From positions 1 to 56,275 of the forward strand of contig NZ_AJYQ02000019.1 in the NCBI RefSeq assembly GCF_000287055.2: a stretch of DNA of 56,275 bases. Reading direction: 5' to 3'. Below, piece by piece: positions 36,368 to 45,073 of the stretch. Positions within the stretch are counted from its first letter, which is position 1, and the number at the start of each line of letters is the position of its first letter. The position numbers and the translations under genes were made by a program. A model generated the notes under the pieces. It ran no database searches and was not told where the DNA came from. It worked only from the letters and a program-made list of their open reading frames with translations. The stretch is from Vibrio genomosp. F10 str. ZF-129. Its GTDB lineage: Bacteria; Pseudomonadota; Gammaproteobacteria; Enterobacterales; Vibrionaceae.

Positions 36368-36753
36368 TTCTCCTCCTATTCCAACTGAACTACTCAATAT
36401 CTCTTTTATAAAGCGAGATTTATTTCATTCTTTGAGTGTAGCAGTTAGTTAGAAAAAGCTCGGGTTTACGGGATCAAAGAAGAAATTGACGAAATTTAAC
36501 CGTCTTAGTGGGTACTCTCCTAGTAGTTACAGTCTGAGTGGCTACAGTTAAAGGTAAACTAGGGCGTGTTGATCTTTCGCGGTTAAATTTTGTTCGAGAT
36601 AAAATCGTTTCAGGCTCGGCAAGAACTATGACGCCTAGTCAGAACTGGAAAAACTTATAGGATGAGTGCGTCTCATTAAATAGCACACAGTACTCCATCT
36701 GATGGTAAATCGTTGTTACAATGAGTTTACTGTCACTTACTTTAGGCTCAGCT
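36368..36753. other. Intergenic region with dispersed repeat A
   Basis: About 385 bases between the divergent REC and rhodanese genes. It contains repeat A copy 2 (36563-36597). The rest shows no gene that I can support. Confidence 0.5.
36563..36597 (+). repeat. Dispersed 35-bp repeat A, copy 2
   Basis: Identical at 34 of 35 positions to 22589-22623 (they differ at the tenth base). Similarity ends abruptly after TTCGA at its right edge. No transposase frame is nearby. Confidence 0.7.
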
Positions 36754-37107
36754 ATGACCAACAAAACGTATTTATTACTGCTGTCTTTACTTCTGTCTAT
36801 TAGCACGTTTTCCTCATTGGCTTCAGAAAGAGCACACCAAGGTTGGGAGAAAATAAAACAAGGTTCTATGCTCATTGATGTTCGAACCCCAGAAGAGTAT
36901 GAACAAGGCCACCTAGATAACGCTCAACTTCATCCTCTGCAAGACATAGAGTCATGGTCTGAGTCTATTGCTAAAGACACGCCAATTGTCTTGTACTGCC
37001 GAAGTGGTCGCCGCTCAGGGGCTGCATTAGAGCAATTGAAACAAAAAGGGTTCACCCATGTTCACAATGCTGGTGGGTACTCCGAAATGTTGCAAAGCTC
37101 ACAATAG
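36754..37107 (+). CDS. Periplasmic rhodanese-like protein (PspE type)
   Basis: A 117-residue single-domain rhodanese. Residues 1-22 are a signal peptide (MTNKTYLLLLSLLLSIS) cut near SLASER; the domain has LIDVRTPEEYEQGHL and the active-site Cys82 in YCRSGRRSG. It would act as a periplasmic thiosulfate/sulfane-sulfur transferase. I start at 36754, where the signal peptide begins and an AGG lies nine bases upstream; a longer frame from 36721 would disrupt the signal peptide. It stands alone. Confidence 0.88.
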   Translation: MTNKTYLLLLSLLLSISTFSSLASERAHQGWEKIKQGSMLIDVRTPEEYEQGHLDNAQLHPLQDIESWSESIAKDTPIVLYCRSGRRSGAALEQLKQKGFTHVHNAGGYSEMLQSSQ

Positions 37108-37674
37108 GTAATATCTTATTAGACAAACGACTCAGCCCACATCGCAGAAGCAACCACCTCCCCCCCTCCAGATATCCAATTAACCCCAGATAACCAATTA
37201 ACCTCAAAGGGAATCTGGGGGTACGTTTCACTATAGTCGTTGGCGATCAATGCTTGGTGATACCGACCGCTACGATCACCAAGTTAAAGATGATTAGTTC
37301 ACTCAAGCGGGTGAAGCTTATGGTAAAGGTTTAGAATCTCTACTAGGTTTAAAGAAGTTATCTGAACCTTTCATAATAATAAAATGAAGGTGATTCACTC
37401 GCCTCCATCCAACTCAAGCTAGGTACTGCCATGAAAACAATAACGTTCTTTAAATTATTCGATACCTCTGAGCTGTTTATTTTTTACTAACAGCATAACC
37501 AACACTGCGCGTTCACACAGCGGCGAGCTTGTTGCTTTATTTTACTCAGCAGAGGAACGCTAAATAATATCTATGTAACCTCCTATTCATTTGGTTAACC
37601 CAATTCTGCAATAAATGCTGATTAGCATGACTTGTAAATGGTTATCACAATTTTGAAAAATGAATTGAGGCGAT
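37108..37674. other. Intergenic region before ugd
   Basis: 567 bases with no gene I can support. It holds an 18-bp tandem duplication (37168-37203). A 19-codon frame starting at about 37431 has no ribosome site. Confidence 0.5.
37168..37203. repeat. 18-bp tandem duplication
   Basis: CCAGATATCCAATTAACC and CCAGATAACCAATTAACC lie head to tail, identical at 17 of 18 positions, about 60 bases after the rhodanese stop codon. Confidence 0.8.
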
Positions 37675-38844
37675 ATGAGAATCACTGTTGTTGGCTCGGG
37701 TTATGTCGGTCTATCGAATGCGGTACTACTGGCGAAAAAAAATCTCGTTACGTTGCTGGATATTGATGAGGAAAAAATAGAGAAAATTCAACATGGGATC
37801 AGTCCAATCGCAGATCCCGAAATAGAAGATCATCTCTCTAATCATTTTCTTTCTCTGTCTGCGACTACTGATATTTATCACGCTTACTGTGATGCTAACT
37901 ATGTCATCGTCGCGACACCCACCAATTATGACGTCTCCACTAACGCCTTTGATACCAGTAGTGTCGAGTCTGTCATTCAGCAAGTCACCACCATTAACCC
38001 TTCAGCAACCATTGTCGTTAAATCCACCGTGCCCGTCGGATTTACCAAGCAAATATCCGATAAACTTGGTGTAGCGAGTGTTCTTTTTTCGCCAGAGTTT
38101 CTTCGCGAGGGTCGAGCCCTTCACGATAATCTTTACCCTTCACGCATTATTGTGGGTGAGCAAAGCCAGCGTGCCCATGCGTTCGCAGAATTAATGCAAG
38201 CCGCAGCGATGAAAAAAGACATCGACATCGTATTAACGAACTCTACTGAAGCGGAAGCCGTGAAACTGTTTTCTAACACTTATTTAGCCATGCGTGTTGC
38301 ATTTTTTAATGAACTGGATTCTTACGCAGAAAGCCATGACCTGAATAGTCGACAGATTATTGATGGGGTCAGCTTGGACCCTAGAATTGGGGGGCACTAC
38401 AACAACCCCTCTTTTGGTTACGGAGGCTACTGCTTACCCAAAGATACCAAGCAAATTCTCGCTAACTACCATGACGTGCCTAACAAACTGATTCAGGCGA
38501 TTGTTGATGCGAATAGTACTCGAAAAGATTTTGTGACTAACGCCATTTTAAAACGCCAGCCAAAAACCGTTGGTATCTATCGCTTAATTATGAAAGCCGA
38601 CTCAGATAATTTTAGAGCTTCTTCGATAAAAGGAATCATGAGACGTTTGGTTAAAAAAGGAATAGAAGTCATTGTCTATGAACCGCTTCTAGACCAAGAA
38701 GATATATATAACTGCTCCGTTGAACCTAGCCTGGCATGCTTTAAAGACCGAGCTGATATCATCGTTACCAACCGTATGGCTGATGAACTGAACGACGTAA
38801 GTGATATTGTTTATTCTCGTGATATCTTCGGCAACGACGAATAG
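37675..38844 (+). CDS. ugd: UDP-glucose 6-dehydrogenase
   Basis: A 389-residue cytoplasmic enzyme that oxidises UDP-glucose twice with NAD to UDP-glucuronate, a precursor of capsule and exopolysaccharide. The N-terminal Rossmann motif is [10 protein letters not shown], the central domain has PEFLREG and the catalytic Cys253 in [11 protein letters not shown], and the C-terminal UDP-binding domain is complete. Length is typical of the short bacterial form. The ATG at 37675 follows GAGGCG. No other polysaccharide gene is beside it, so it is probably separately regulated or a remnant of a larger locus elsewhere. Confidence 0.93.
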   Translation: MRITVVGSGYVGLSNAVLLAKKNLVTLLDIDEEKIEKIQHGISPIADPEIEDHLSNHFLSLSATTDIYHAYCDANYVIVATPTNYDVSTNAFDTSSVESVIQQVTTINPSATIVVKSTVPVGFTKQISDKLGVASVLFSPEFLREGRALHDNLYPSRIIVGEQSQRAHAFAELMQAAAMKKDIDIVLTNSTEAEAVKLFSNTYLAMRVAFFNELDSYAESHDLNSRQIIDGVSLDPRIGGHYNNPSFGYGGYCLPKDTKQILANYHDVPNKLIQAIVDANSTRKDFVTNAILKRQPKTVGIYRLIMKADSDNFRASSIKGIMRRLVKKGIEVIVYEPLLDQEDIYNCSVEPSLACFKDRADIIVTNRMADELNDVSDIVYSRDIFGNDE

Positions 38845-38907
38845 CTTGCTATATCAGTCGCTAAGCCAAAGTTTCACTTAGCTGCCTGAATTGCCGAGGA
38901 GGGAGGA

Positions 38908-39387
38908 TTAAACTAGTGCCTTTCTGATCATAGACTCTAATGCTTGAGGTTTGGTTGTTGGCGCAAAACGTTTGATGGGTTGCCCATCCTTTCCAATAAG
39001 AAACTTGGTGAAATTCCATTTTATTCGATCACCGAACAGACCCGGTAATTGCTTTTTTAGATAACCAAATACTGGGTGCGTGTTGTCACCGTTCACTTCA
39101 ATTTTTTCACTAATAATGAAATCGACACCGTAGTTAATCAGGCATCCTCCTTCAATCTCAGTTGCGCTGCCTGGTTCTTGCTGACCGAATTGATTGCATG
39201 GACAGCCTAGAATTACTAATCCTTTCGCTGAATACTGCATATGCAACTGTTGTAGCCCTTCGTATTGCGGCGTTAAACCACACTGACTTGCCGTATTCAC
39301 AACAAGAACAACCTTTCCCTCAAGTTCGTTCATTTTGATTTCAGTGCCTTGCAAGGTATTGATCGACAGTTGATAAAAATCACTCAT
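38908..39387 (-). CDS. Glutathione peroxidase family protein (GPx / BtuE-like)
   Basis: A 159-residue cytoplasmic peroxidase. The active-site Cys36 lies in NTASQCGLTPQY (Cys, not selenocysteine); the Gln and Trp of the catalytic set appear in CNQFGQQEP and KWNFTKF. Bacterial members mostly use thioredoxin to reduce hydrogen or lipid peroxides. AAAGGAATG precedes the ATG. It is divergent from the LysR gene, with 281 bases between them. Confidence 0.92.
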   Translation of the reverse strand: MSDFYQLSINTLQGTEIKMNELEGKVVLVVNTASQCGLTPQYEGLQQLHMQYSAKGLVILGCPCNQFGQQEPGSATEIEGGCLINYGVDFIISEKIEVNGDNTHPVFGYLKKQLPGLFGDRIKWNFTKFLIGKDGQPIKRFAPTTKPQALESMIRKALV

Positions 39388-39621
39388 GTGGCATTCCTTT
39401 GTATCGAGTTTTCGAGAAGCATCAATATATCGTGCTCATTTTCATCATGCAATAAACACCCAGCAGGTATGGTGTTGATAAACGGCAACATAAACCTTCA
39501 ATATGGCCCATTTACAACGTATATCTTACCCAATCCTCCATCATGTTCAGAGTATCTTTCAGAAAAAGGAAACAAGATATTTAGATAAAATAAACGTTGA
39601 ATCACATTAACTTGAAAATTA

Positions 39622-39653
39622 TTATCATACTTTATTTTGATAACAATTTGTTA
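39622..39653. promoter_or_regulatory. Two overlapping dyads upstream of the LysR gene
   Basis: TTATCA (39622-39627) and TGATAA (39638-39643) form one dyad; TAACAATTTGTTA (39641-39653) is a second, perfect palindrome. The overlap just upstream of the LysR start is typical of the autoregulatory and activation sites of LysR-type regulators (T-N11-A). Confidence 0.45.
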
Positions 39654-39668
39654 TAAAGGGTAGCCACC

Positions 39669-40580
39669 ATGCTTAATCCAACCTGGTTGAAAACTTTCCG
39701 AACTCTGATTGACGTCGGTCACTTTACTCAAACCGCAGAAACACTCCACATGACTCAGCCAGGTGTCAGCCAACATATCAAAAAGCTTGAGTCAGCATGT
39801 AAACACTCGTTAATTAAGCGAGAAGGAAAAAGCTTTGAGCTGACAGAACAAGGAAGAATGGTGTATCAATACGCACTCACATTGGCCAATAATGAGGCGA
39901 TGCTGGTTGAAAGCCTGAGCTTTGATAATCCATTTTCAGGTCAATGTAAGATTGCATGTTCGGGTTCGCTGGCGTTACGTCTATACCCCGAACTCATCAC
40001 GTTGCAGCAGACGCACTCCGACTTGAGTATTCACCTTGAAGCCGCACCAAATCACAAGATCTTGAATGATTTACAAACGGGCGTGATCGACCTAGGCATC
40101 GTTACTCACATTCCAACAGGGAGCCTTTTCCAGAGTAAAACCATTGGTAACGAGACCTTATGTCTGGTCTTACCTCGGTCATTCGACAATGAAAGAATAA
40201 CCGCAGAAAAACTGATCGAATGTGGACTCATCAGCCACCCTGATGCTAATCACTACTTATCACTTTACTTTGATTTATGCGGCGATAAAGAGCTAGAAAA
40301 TATGAATCTGGATGACATTCCACATTCTGGTCATATAAACCAACTTAGCCAGATTCTCCTTCCGGTAGCTAAAGGGATTGGATTTACGGTTATTCCTCAA
40401 GGCGCAATCGACAGTTTTCAAGAAAAAGAACAGCTGCATATTGTTTCGACCCAGTCCCCAGTCAATGAAACGTTATACATGGTACAAAAACGTCACAGAA
40501 ACCTGCCCGCACGTTATGACACGATCGCCGACTTACTTGATCAAACGCTTTCATCAAACACTTTCAGTAAACCGAGATAG
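39669..40580 (+). CDS. LysR-family transcriptional regulator
   Basis: A 303-residue LysR-type regulator. The winged helix-turn-helix is at about residues 3-62 (FTQTAETLHMTQPGVSQHIKKLE), followed by the two-lobed effector domain (about 90-295). The ATG at 39669 follows AAGGG. It is transcribed away from the glutathione peroxidase gene, so that gene or itself is the first candidate target; the overlapping dyads at 39622-39653 suggest autoregulation. The effector is unknown. Confidence 0.9.
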   Translation: MLNPTWLKTFRTLIDVGHFTQTAETLHMTQPGVSQHIKKLESACKHSLIKREGKSFELTEQGRMVYQYALTLANNEAMLVESLSFDNPFSGQCKIACSGSLALRLYPELITLQQTHSDLSIHLEAAPNHKILNDLQTGVIDLGIVTHIPTGSLFQSKTIGNETLCLVLPRSFDNERITAEKLIECGLISHPDANHYLSLYFDLCGDKELENMNLDDIPHSGHINQLSQILLPVAKGIGFTVIPQGAIDSFQEKEQLHIVSTQSPVNETLYMVQKRHRNLPARYDTIADLLDQTLSSNTFSKPR

Positions 40581-40616
40581 AGGATCTTAAAGAAAAGGCA
40601 GGGGATAAATAAGTGG

Positions 40617-40976
40617 TTAAGCCGTGCATGCTCTTAATTTAGCGAAGTGCACGGGATAATTTTGGCGAATGTGTCGCTGCTCTCTAACCATATCTTTAAA
40701 GCTAGGGCCTTTGGACAATAGAATAATCACTTCGTTTTTGTCTAGGCGCAGTACTTCGCCTTCAATCCTGATTTCACTGTCATCATGTAGGTTTAGGGTA
40801 CCCGATAAATCTAGCCCATGGTGTACTGCAACAGGATCATCAATGACGAAACGAATGCCTTTCTCAGACACTTCAGTCACATGGAAAAGACGTTCATGAA
40901 TCCTTATGATCGGCCTCGCTCGTTTTGGGTACTTTAGCCGATAATACTGGCGCTTTTGCTCTGGATTTTCACTCAT
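40617..40976 (-). CDS. PilZ domain protein (putative c-di-GMP receptor)
   Basis: A 119-residue single-domain PilZ protein. The RxxxR box is RQYYR at residues 9-13; the second box reads EVSEKG where D/NxSxxG is usual, a conservative Asp-to-Glu change. It may bind c-di-GMP, whose level the HD-GYP and EAL regulators at 23913 and 29899 would lower. It converges on the LysR gene with 36 bases between them. Confidence 0.85.
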   Translation of the reverse strand: MSENPEQKRQYYRLKYPKRARPIIRIHERLFHVTEVSEKGIRFVIDDPVAVHHGLDLSGTLNLHDDSEIRIEGEVLRLDKNEVIILLSKGPSFKDMVREQRHIRQNYPVHFAKLRACTA

Positions 40977-41387
40977 ATGACAACCACTCCATTCTACTTC
41001 TTATCCCTAACTATGTGAGTAATGCATCCACATATGAATTAATCTATCTAGTATTCTTATACTATGGTTTCGACCTATCACCGTTTAACTTTAGCATAAT
41101 GGGCCCAGACTATCCAAAATACGCCGAATAGTTGGCTTCAACATTTCCTAGCGCTAATTAATGAATCTGTTGGCTCTACCGTTATCATCTGTTCCGCTTT
41201 ATTTTTGCGAATAGAATGACTTTCTCAATTTTTGTCCACTCTATTACTTTTTGATTCTACGACCGTTTTTTTCGATTCTTTTAAAAGCACGAAAAAAGTC
41301 TCAGAATTAGGGCGAAATCGGTTTGACGCTCATGTGATTAGCTTCTAAATTTTGTTATTAAGTCTGTTAACTAGGAGGTCATTGAGG
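40977..41387. other. Intergenic region before the 73-residue protein
   Basis: About 410 bases, AT-rich. TTTTTTCG and CGAAAAAA near 41263-41296 can pair, but the stem lacks GC. I see no gene or clear promoter. Confidence 0.4.
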
Positions 41388-41609
41388 ATGAAAAGAGCAA
41401 GCACTGCATATCGATTACAACTCATAAAAGAGGTCGCGACACGAAAGCAACGTGAACTTTCCAACGACGTAATGGCTAACTATATTCAGCACCTACTGAA
41501 CGATGGCTCCCACAATGAAGAGTGTGTCGAAAGGAATCACCGATTTAGCGGCAGTCATTTTGATGAAAGTGCCGGGGGATGGGTTAGTGATACCTGGGGG
41601 CTAAAATAA
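41388..41609 (+). CDS. Small uncharacterised protein (73 aa)
   Basis: I do not recognise it. The start at 41388 is supported by an AGGAGG/TTGAGG tract directly upstream; the frame could extend to 41352. The product is basic at the N-terminus (MKRASTAYRLQLIKEVATRKQRE), with one amphipathic helix of about 40 residues and an acidic, Gly/Trp-containing tail (SAGGWVSDTWGLK). No signal peptide, membrane segment or metal site. The strong ribosome site is the main reason to call it. Confidence 0.6.
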   Translation: MKRASTAYRLQLIKEVATRKQRELSNDVMANYIQHLLNDGSHNEECVERNHRFSGSHFDESAGGWVSDTWGLK

Positions 41610-41746
41610 GTGGGATCCTATTACGCCGCCTGGATGTTATAAACAAGCTTCTACAAATAAGAGCTTGGAAACAAGTTATTGTAAATAATGGTGTGCGGCG
41701 TTACTTCTCTTCTGTCATTCTTTCCTCAAAACACCAAGTATTCCGA

Positions 41747-41995
41747 TTAAAACAGATCTTGCTGAGGGTCACTTGCTTCAATATCAGGTGATTGATCATG
41801 TTTTCCTTGCGACATTTTTCGTCGGTACCGTTGTCGACACAATTTTATAACATGAAGCTGCTGTGCCGTTGTCATCGATAACCAGTTAAAACGCTCCTCG
41901 CGATTTCGCATGCAGCCTTGACAATACCCTTTTTCATCAGTGAGACAGACTCTTACACAAGGGCTTGGTACAGTAAAGAATTCTAATTGTTCCAA
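41747..41995 (-). CDS. DUF1289 family protein
   Basis: An 82-residue protein with the DUF1289 Cys motif: CVRVCLTDEKGYCQGCMR (Cys at about 13, 17, 25 and 28), followed by the RNREERFNWLSM segment. The four Cys probably bind a metal. Members are common in proteobacteria but have no known function. The C-terminal tail is acidic. It converges on the 73-residue protein gene. Confidence 0.88.
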   Translation of the reverse strand: MEQLEFFTVPSPCVRVCLTDEKGYCQGCMRNREERFNWLSMTTAQQLHVIKLCRQRYRRKMSQGKHDQSPDIEASDPQQDLF

Positions 41996-42193
41996 ATCAA
42001 CCCCCTTAAGTCTCTATAATTCAATATGTTAGTTAATAATTATTAAGAGCGTGTTTTAAATTAGCAAAACTGTGACGCAGAGTAAACTATGACTTAGTTC
42101 TGACAAAAACACTGTTTTATTAACTATACTTTTTTGCATTCTTAGACCGAATAGCACATTGCTTGGTCATATTTCAGTTCGGAGTTTTATATT

Positions 42194-42640
42194 ATGAAGC
42201 TTAGTTTAAAAACGCTCGTTGTTGCTATTTCTGTTCCAGTATTGTTGGCTGCCTGTACAAATGTCAGCGAGGAAGGACAAGTCATCACTCCTAAAGATCT
42301 ACAGCACCACAACTGGGAACTTGTCCAAATCGATGGTCAAAACATTGTTAAAGATAACGACAATCGACCTGTGCGCTTAGAAGTTGGGGAGAACATGACG
42401 GCTAACGGACACGCTGGCTGCAACAATTTCTTTGGACAAGCTGAATTAAACGAAAACCAGTTCCGTATTGAAAAAATGGGCATGACAATGAAAATGTGTG
42501 ATGACGTTTCAATGAACACCGAAATGGTCATGTCTCAAGTGCTTACCGACTGGAGCAATATGACTCTAACAAAAGACAGCCTAGTACTTGAAAATGATGC
42601 ACACACGTTAACGTTCACGCTGCGCGACTGGGTAAACTAA
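42194..42640 (+). CDS. META domain lipoprotein, HslJ-like
   Basis: A 148-residue lipoprotein. The N-terminal signal ends in a lipobox, LLAAC, with the lipidated Cys near residue 21; the rest is a META domain (HNWELVQIDG, GHAGCNNFFG, KMGMTMKMCD, LTDWSNMTL) related to heat-inducible HslJ of E. coli, which is linked to novobiocin resistance. The residue after Cys is Thr, so outer-membrane sorting is likely. A TATACT -10-like box lies at 42125-42130. A strong terminator follows. Confidence 0.9.
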   Translation: MKLSLKTLVVAISVPVLLAACTNVSEEGQVITPKDLQHHNWELVQIDGQNIVKDNDNRPVRLEVGENMTANGHAGCNNFFGQAELNENQFRIEKMGMTMKMCDDVSMNTEMVMSQVLTDWSNMTLTKDSLVLENDAHTLTFTLRDWVN

Positions 42641-42674
42641 ACCCGACTTATATACATAAATGTACTCGCTCAAA

Positions 42675-42701
42675 CAAAAGAACGGTTCGCCGTTCTTTTT
42701 T
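42675..42701. terminator. Bidirectional Rho-independent terminator
   Basis: AAAAGAACGG pairs with CCGTTCTTTTT around a TTCG tetraloop. It serves the META gene (plus) and the chemoreceptor gene (minus). Confidence 0.85.
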
Positions 42702-42741
42702 CGTATTAGAAGTCTACTTAGTAACGCTTTCGCTTCGCACG

Positions 42742-44574
42742 TTAGCGCTTTTCACGAACTTTAAAAAAACCCATCACTGATTGTAATCGTTGTGCCTGCG
42801 TACTCATTTCATTTGACGTGGAAGAAAGCTGAACTGAGCTTGAAGCATTCTGTTCAGTAATGACCGTGAGTTGTTTCATGGCATCGTTGATCTGCTCGAT
42901 CCCTGCTGATTGCTCATCGGAAGCGTGATTGATTTCTTGAACTAAACCGGATGTTTTGTTGATCGAAGGGACAATTTGCTCCAACAACCGTCCTGCTGTT
43001 TCAGCCAAAATAACACTGTCAGATGCAACGTCTCCGATTTCTTGGGCTGCTCTTTGGCTCCGTTCAGCTAACTTTCTCACTTCTGCTGCCACGACCGAAA
43101 ACCCTTTACCATGTTCCCCCGCTCTGGCGGCTTCAATCGTTGCGTTCAATGCCAGTAGATTCGTTTGGTAAGCGATATCATCGATGATGCTTATTCTATC
43201 CGCTATTTTTTTCATCGCGATTACCGTTTGCTCAACCGCGACTTTCCCCTCTTGCGCTTCAAAGGTCGCTTTAGAGGCCATATCATCCGTTACCTTGGCA
43301 TTTTGAGTGTTCAATTTAATCAAAGCAGTCATGTCTTCCATTGAGTCTCTCGTTTGCTCAACACTGGAAGCCTGAGTCACAGAAGAACGGCTCATCGAGT
43401 ATGCTGTTGCGCTCACCTTTTCTGATGCACTGGCTAAGCTGTTTGATGTACTTCTTACTTCACCAATGATGCCTGAGAGTTGTTGTACCATATGCTTCAT
43501 CGCTTTGAGCAATTGTCCTGTCTCATCTTCGCTGTCAATTGAAATGTTTGACGTTAAATCCCCTTTAGCGAGTCGATTAGCAATCAATACGGCTTTTCGA
43601 ACAGGAACCGTAATTATTTTCGTAATAATAGTGGCAAGAATAGCGCCCAAAAATACCGCGATGAAGCTAATTGCGATAACAAATGCTTTCGATTGATCAT
43701 TTGAGGTCTGTAACCGAGGGCCTAGCAAATCTTGCCTCTCTTTAATGGCGAGTTTGAAACCTTCTATGAGTTTGGCGGATTGTTCTCCTACCAAATCTAG
43801 CTTTTCACTCTTTAATCGATTTCGTTCCTCAATAACCGAAACAAGCTCATTAAAAGCGATTATATATTGCCCATTGAGTACCGTTGCCTTGTCAATGATG
43901 GCACGATGCCTTGGGTTATTGGTTTGATGTGTTATTTGACCGAATGTGTGTAAATAGTGTTTAAATTCATTTTGCACCCGAACGACATCTTTTGAGTCAT
44001 TACCATTGAGGAATTGACTCACATACAGCCTAGCCAACAGAAGATGGCGCATTGATTGCGAAACATCGTAGGCCTCATCCATATTACCGTCTTCTTTACT
44101 GCCAACGAGTAATGCCGTGATGTATGTTTCGATCTCTGGGCCAAGTTTGTTAAGCGTTTCATGCACTAAAACATGTCGACGCTCAATTTTCTCGATAATT
44201 TGATTGAAGGTGACGTCATAAGCCTGTAAATGCTTTTCTACACGCTCAAAAATGGCCTTATCTTCTTTGGTTAAAGCTTCATTCTGAGCTTCGACCATTA
44301 AACCGGTTAATGTATCAAAACGAGTTTGCTGCTCATCTAAAAACAGCTCATCTGAACTATCAATGTATTTTAACGCCGCTAAACGTACACTTAATAAATT
44401 AGCTTGTACTCGGCCTGCATTATTGGTGTTTCTAGCCAGTGAACGATAATCTGCGAACCCCGATGAAGCGGTTTGAAGCGCATTAAAAGCAAGATATGCC
44501 GTGATCATCAGAAGCAACAAGACTGATGCAAAACCAAGCCCTAGCCGCATTCCAATCTTCATATTTCTAAACAT
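42742..44574 (-). CDS. Methyl-accepting chemotaxis protein with HBM-type sensor domain
   Basis: A 610-residue membrane chemoreceptor. Membrane segment 1 at about 10-30, a large all-helical periplasmic domain of about 250 residues that fits the HBM (helical bimodular) type known from McpS, membrane segment 2 at about 295-315, HAMP at about 320-370, and the cytoplasmic signalling helix pair with the hairpin tip ([20 protein letters not shown]) near 480. HBM receptors sense TCA intermediates or organic acids in other bacteria; the ligand here is unknown. I start at the ATG at 44574 with GGGGTGG upstream. The leader contains several hairpins (44625-44698). Confidence 0.9.
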   Translation of the reverse strand: MFRNMKIGMRLGLGFASVLLLLMITAYLAFNALQTASSGFADYRSLARNTNNAGRVQANLLSVRLAALKYIDSSDELFLDEQQTRFDTLTGLMVEAQNEALTKEDKAIFERVEKHLQAYDVTFNQIIEKIERRHVLVHETLNKLGPEIETYITALLVGSKEDGNMDEAYDVSQSMRHLLLARLYVSQFLNGNDSKDVVRVQNEFKHYLHTFGQITHQTNNPRHRAIIDKATVLNGQYIIAFNELVSVIEERNRLKSEKLDLVGEQSAKLIEGFKLAIKERQDLLGPRLQTSNDQSKAFVIAISFIAVFLGAILATIITKIITVPVRKAVLIANRLAKGDLTSNISIDSEDETGQLLKAMKHMVQQLSGIIGEVRSTSNSLASASEKVSATAYSMSRSSVTQASSVEQTRDSMEDMTALIKLNTQNAKVTDDMASKATFEAQEGKVAVEQTVIAMKKIADRISIIDDIAYQTNLLALNATIEAARAGEHGKGFSVVAAEVRKLAERSQRAAQEIGDVASDSVILAETAGRLLEQIVPSINKTSGLVQEINHASDEQSAGIEQINDAMKQLTVITEQNASSSVQLSSTSNEMSTQAQRLQSVMGFFKVREKR

Positions 44575-44624
44575 TAAAACCACCCCAATGAGAGCAGAAC
44601 TCGATCCTCATTAACCTTATGTCC

Positions 44625-44698
44625 TTTTAGAGCAACGGCTAAAAGGGAAATCCCTCTGTTTTAAAAAGAATACCTGAATGACAGGTATTCTTTTTAAA
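44625..44698 (-). ncRNA. Structured leader of the chemoreceptor gene, or end of a small RNA
   Basis: TTTAAAAAGAATACCTG (44660-44676) and its exact complement (44682-44698) form a perfect 17-bp stem with a 5-base loop and a T run, which is terminator-like. No annotated gene ends here on either strand. Nearer the chemoreceptor start follow AGGGA/TCCCT and CCTTTTAG/CTAAAAGG hairpins (about 44625-44655). It could be an attenuator in the leader or the terminator of an unannotated RNA arising in 44700-45000. Confidence 0.4.
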
Positions 44699-44990
44699 CT
44701 AGCTGACTTCACTTTCTATTCAATACCTCTGTACTACAACAATATTAGAACGATCCTAGGCAATTGCATGGTTTAAAGAGGTTTAAAGTAAATATTGACC
44801 ACAAAAGACGCGGCCATTACAGAACAAAATGCCTGGTTCTTGCCGGCACTTGGCCACACTTTTCATTTAATTCTATCTTTACTGTAATCTTTTTTGCTCT
44901 TTACGGGTCTCTAGAAACATCGCCTACACACCCTAATTCATTAACTGGGCTGTTCTGGATGCATTTATGACAATCATTAAGTAAATAGTA

Positions 44991-45018
44991 TTGATAAATG
45001 AATGAGATAGATTAGTAT
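44991..45018 (+). promoter_or_regulatory. Putative ynjB promoter
   Basis: TTGATA (44991-44996), 16 bases, TAGTAT (45013-45018), about 50 bases before the ynjB start. Confidence 0.4.
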
Positions 45019-45073
45019 TTCTAGTTAATGGAACATAAAAACTTCACTGGTATTATTTAACATGGATAAGGTT

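Larger units (their letters stand above)
44575..45073. other. Divergent intergenic region, chemoreceptor / ynjB
   Basis: About 500 bases. It holds the hairpin cluster (44625-44698) and a ynjB promoter (44991-45018). The plus-strand frame at 44764-44970 lacks a ribosome site and looks non-coding. Confidence 0.5.

Noticed and set aside
37431..37490. 19-codon frame (MKTITFFKLFDTS...)
   Set aside because: Too short, without ribosome site or terminator; cannot be separated from chance.
41620..41720. Imperfect inverted repeat with GCCGC and GCGGC arms, considered as an integron attC site
   Set aside because: It lacks the paired R/L boxes and the extrahelical-base pattern of Vibrio attC sites, and there are no cassettes nearby. 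It may be a weak terminator.
42048..42075. GAGCGTGTT... resembling the start of dispersed repeat A
   Set aside because: Only about seven bases match; the rest diverges, so it is not a third copy.
44764..44970. 68-codon plus-strand frame in the chemoreceptor-ynjB spacer
   Set aside because: No ribosome site, no domain features, and the region is better explained as regulatory or RNA-coding.
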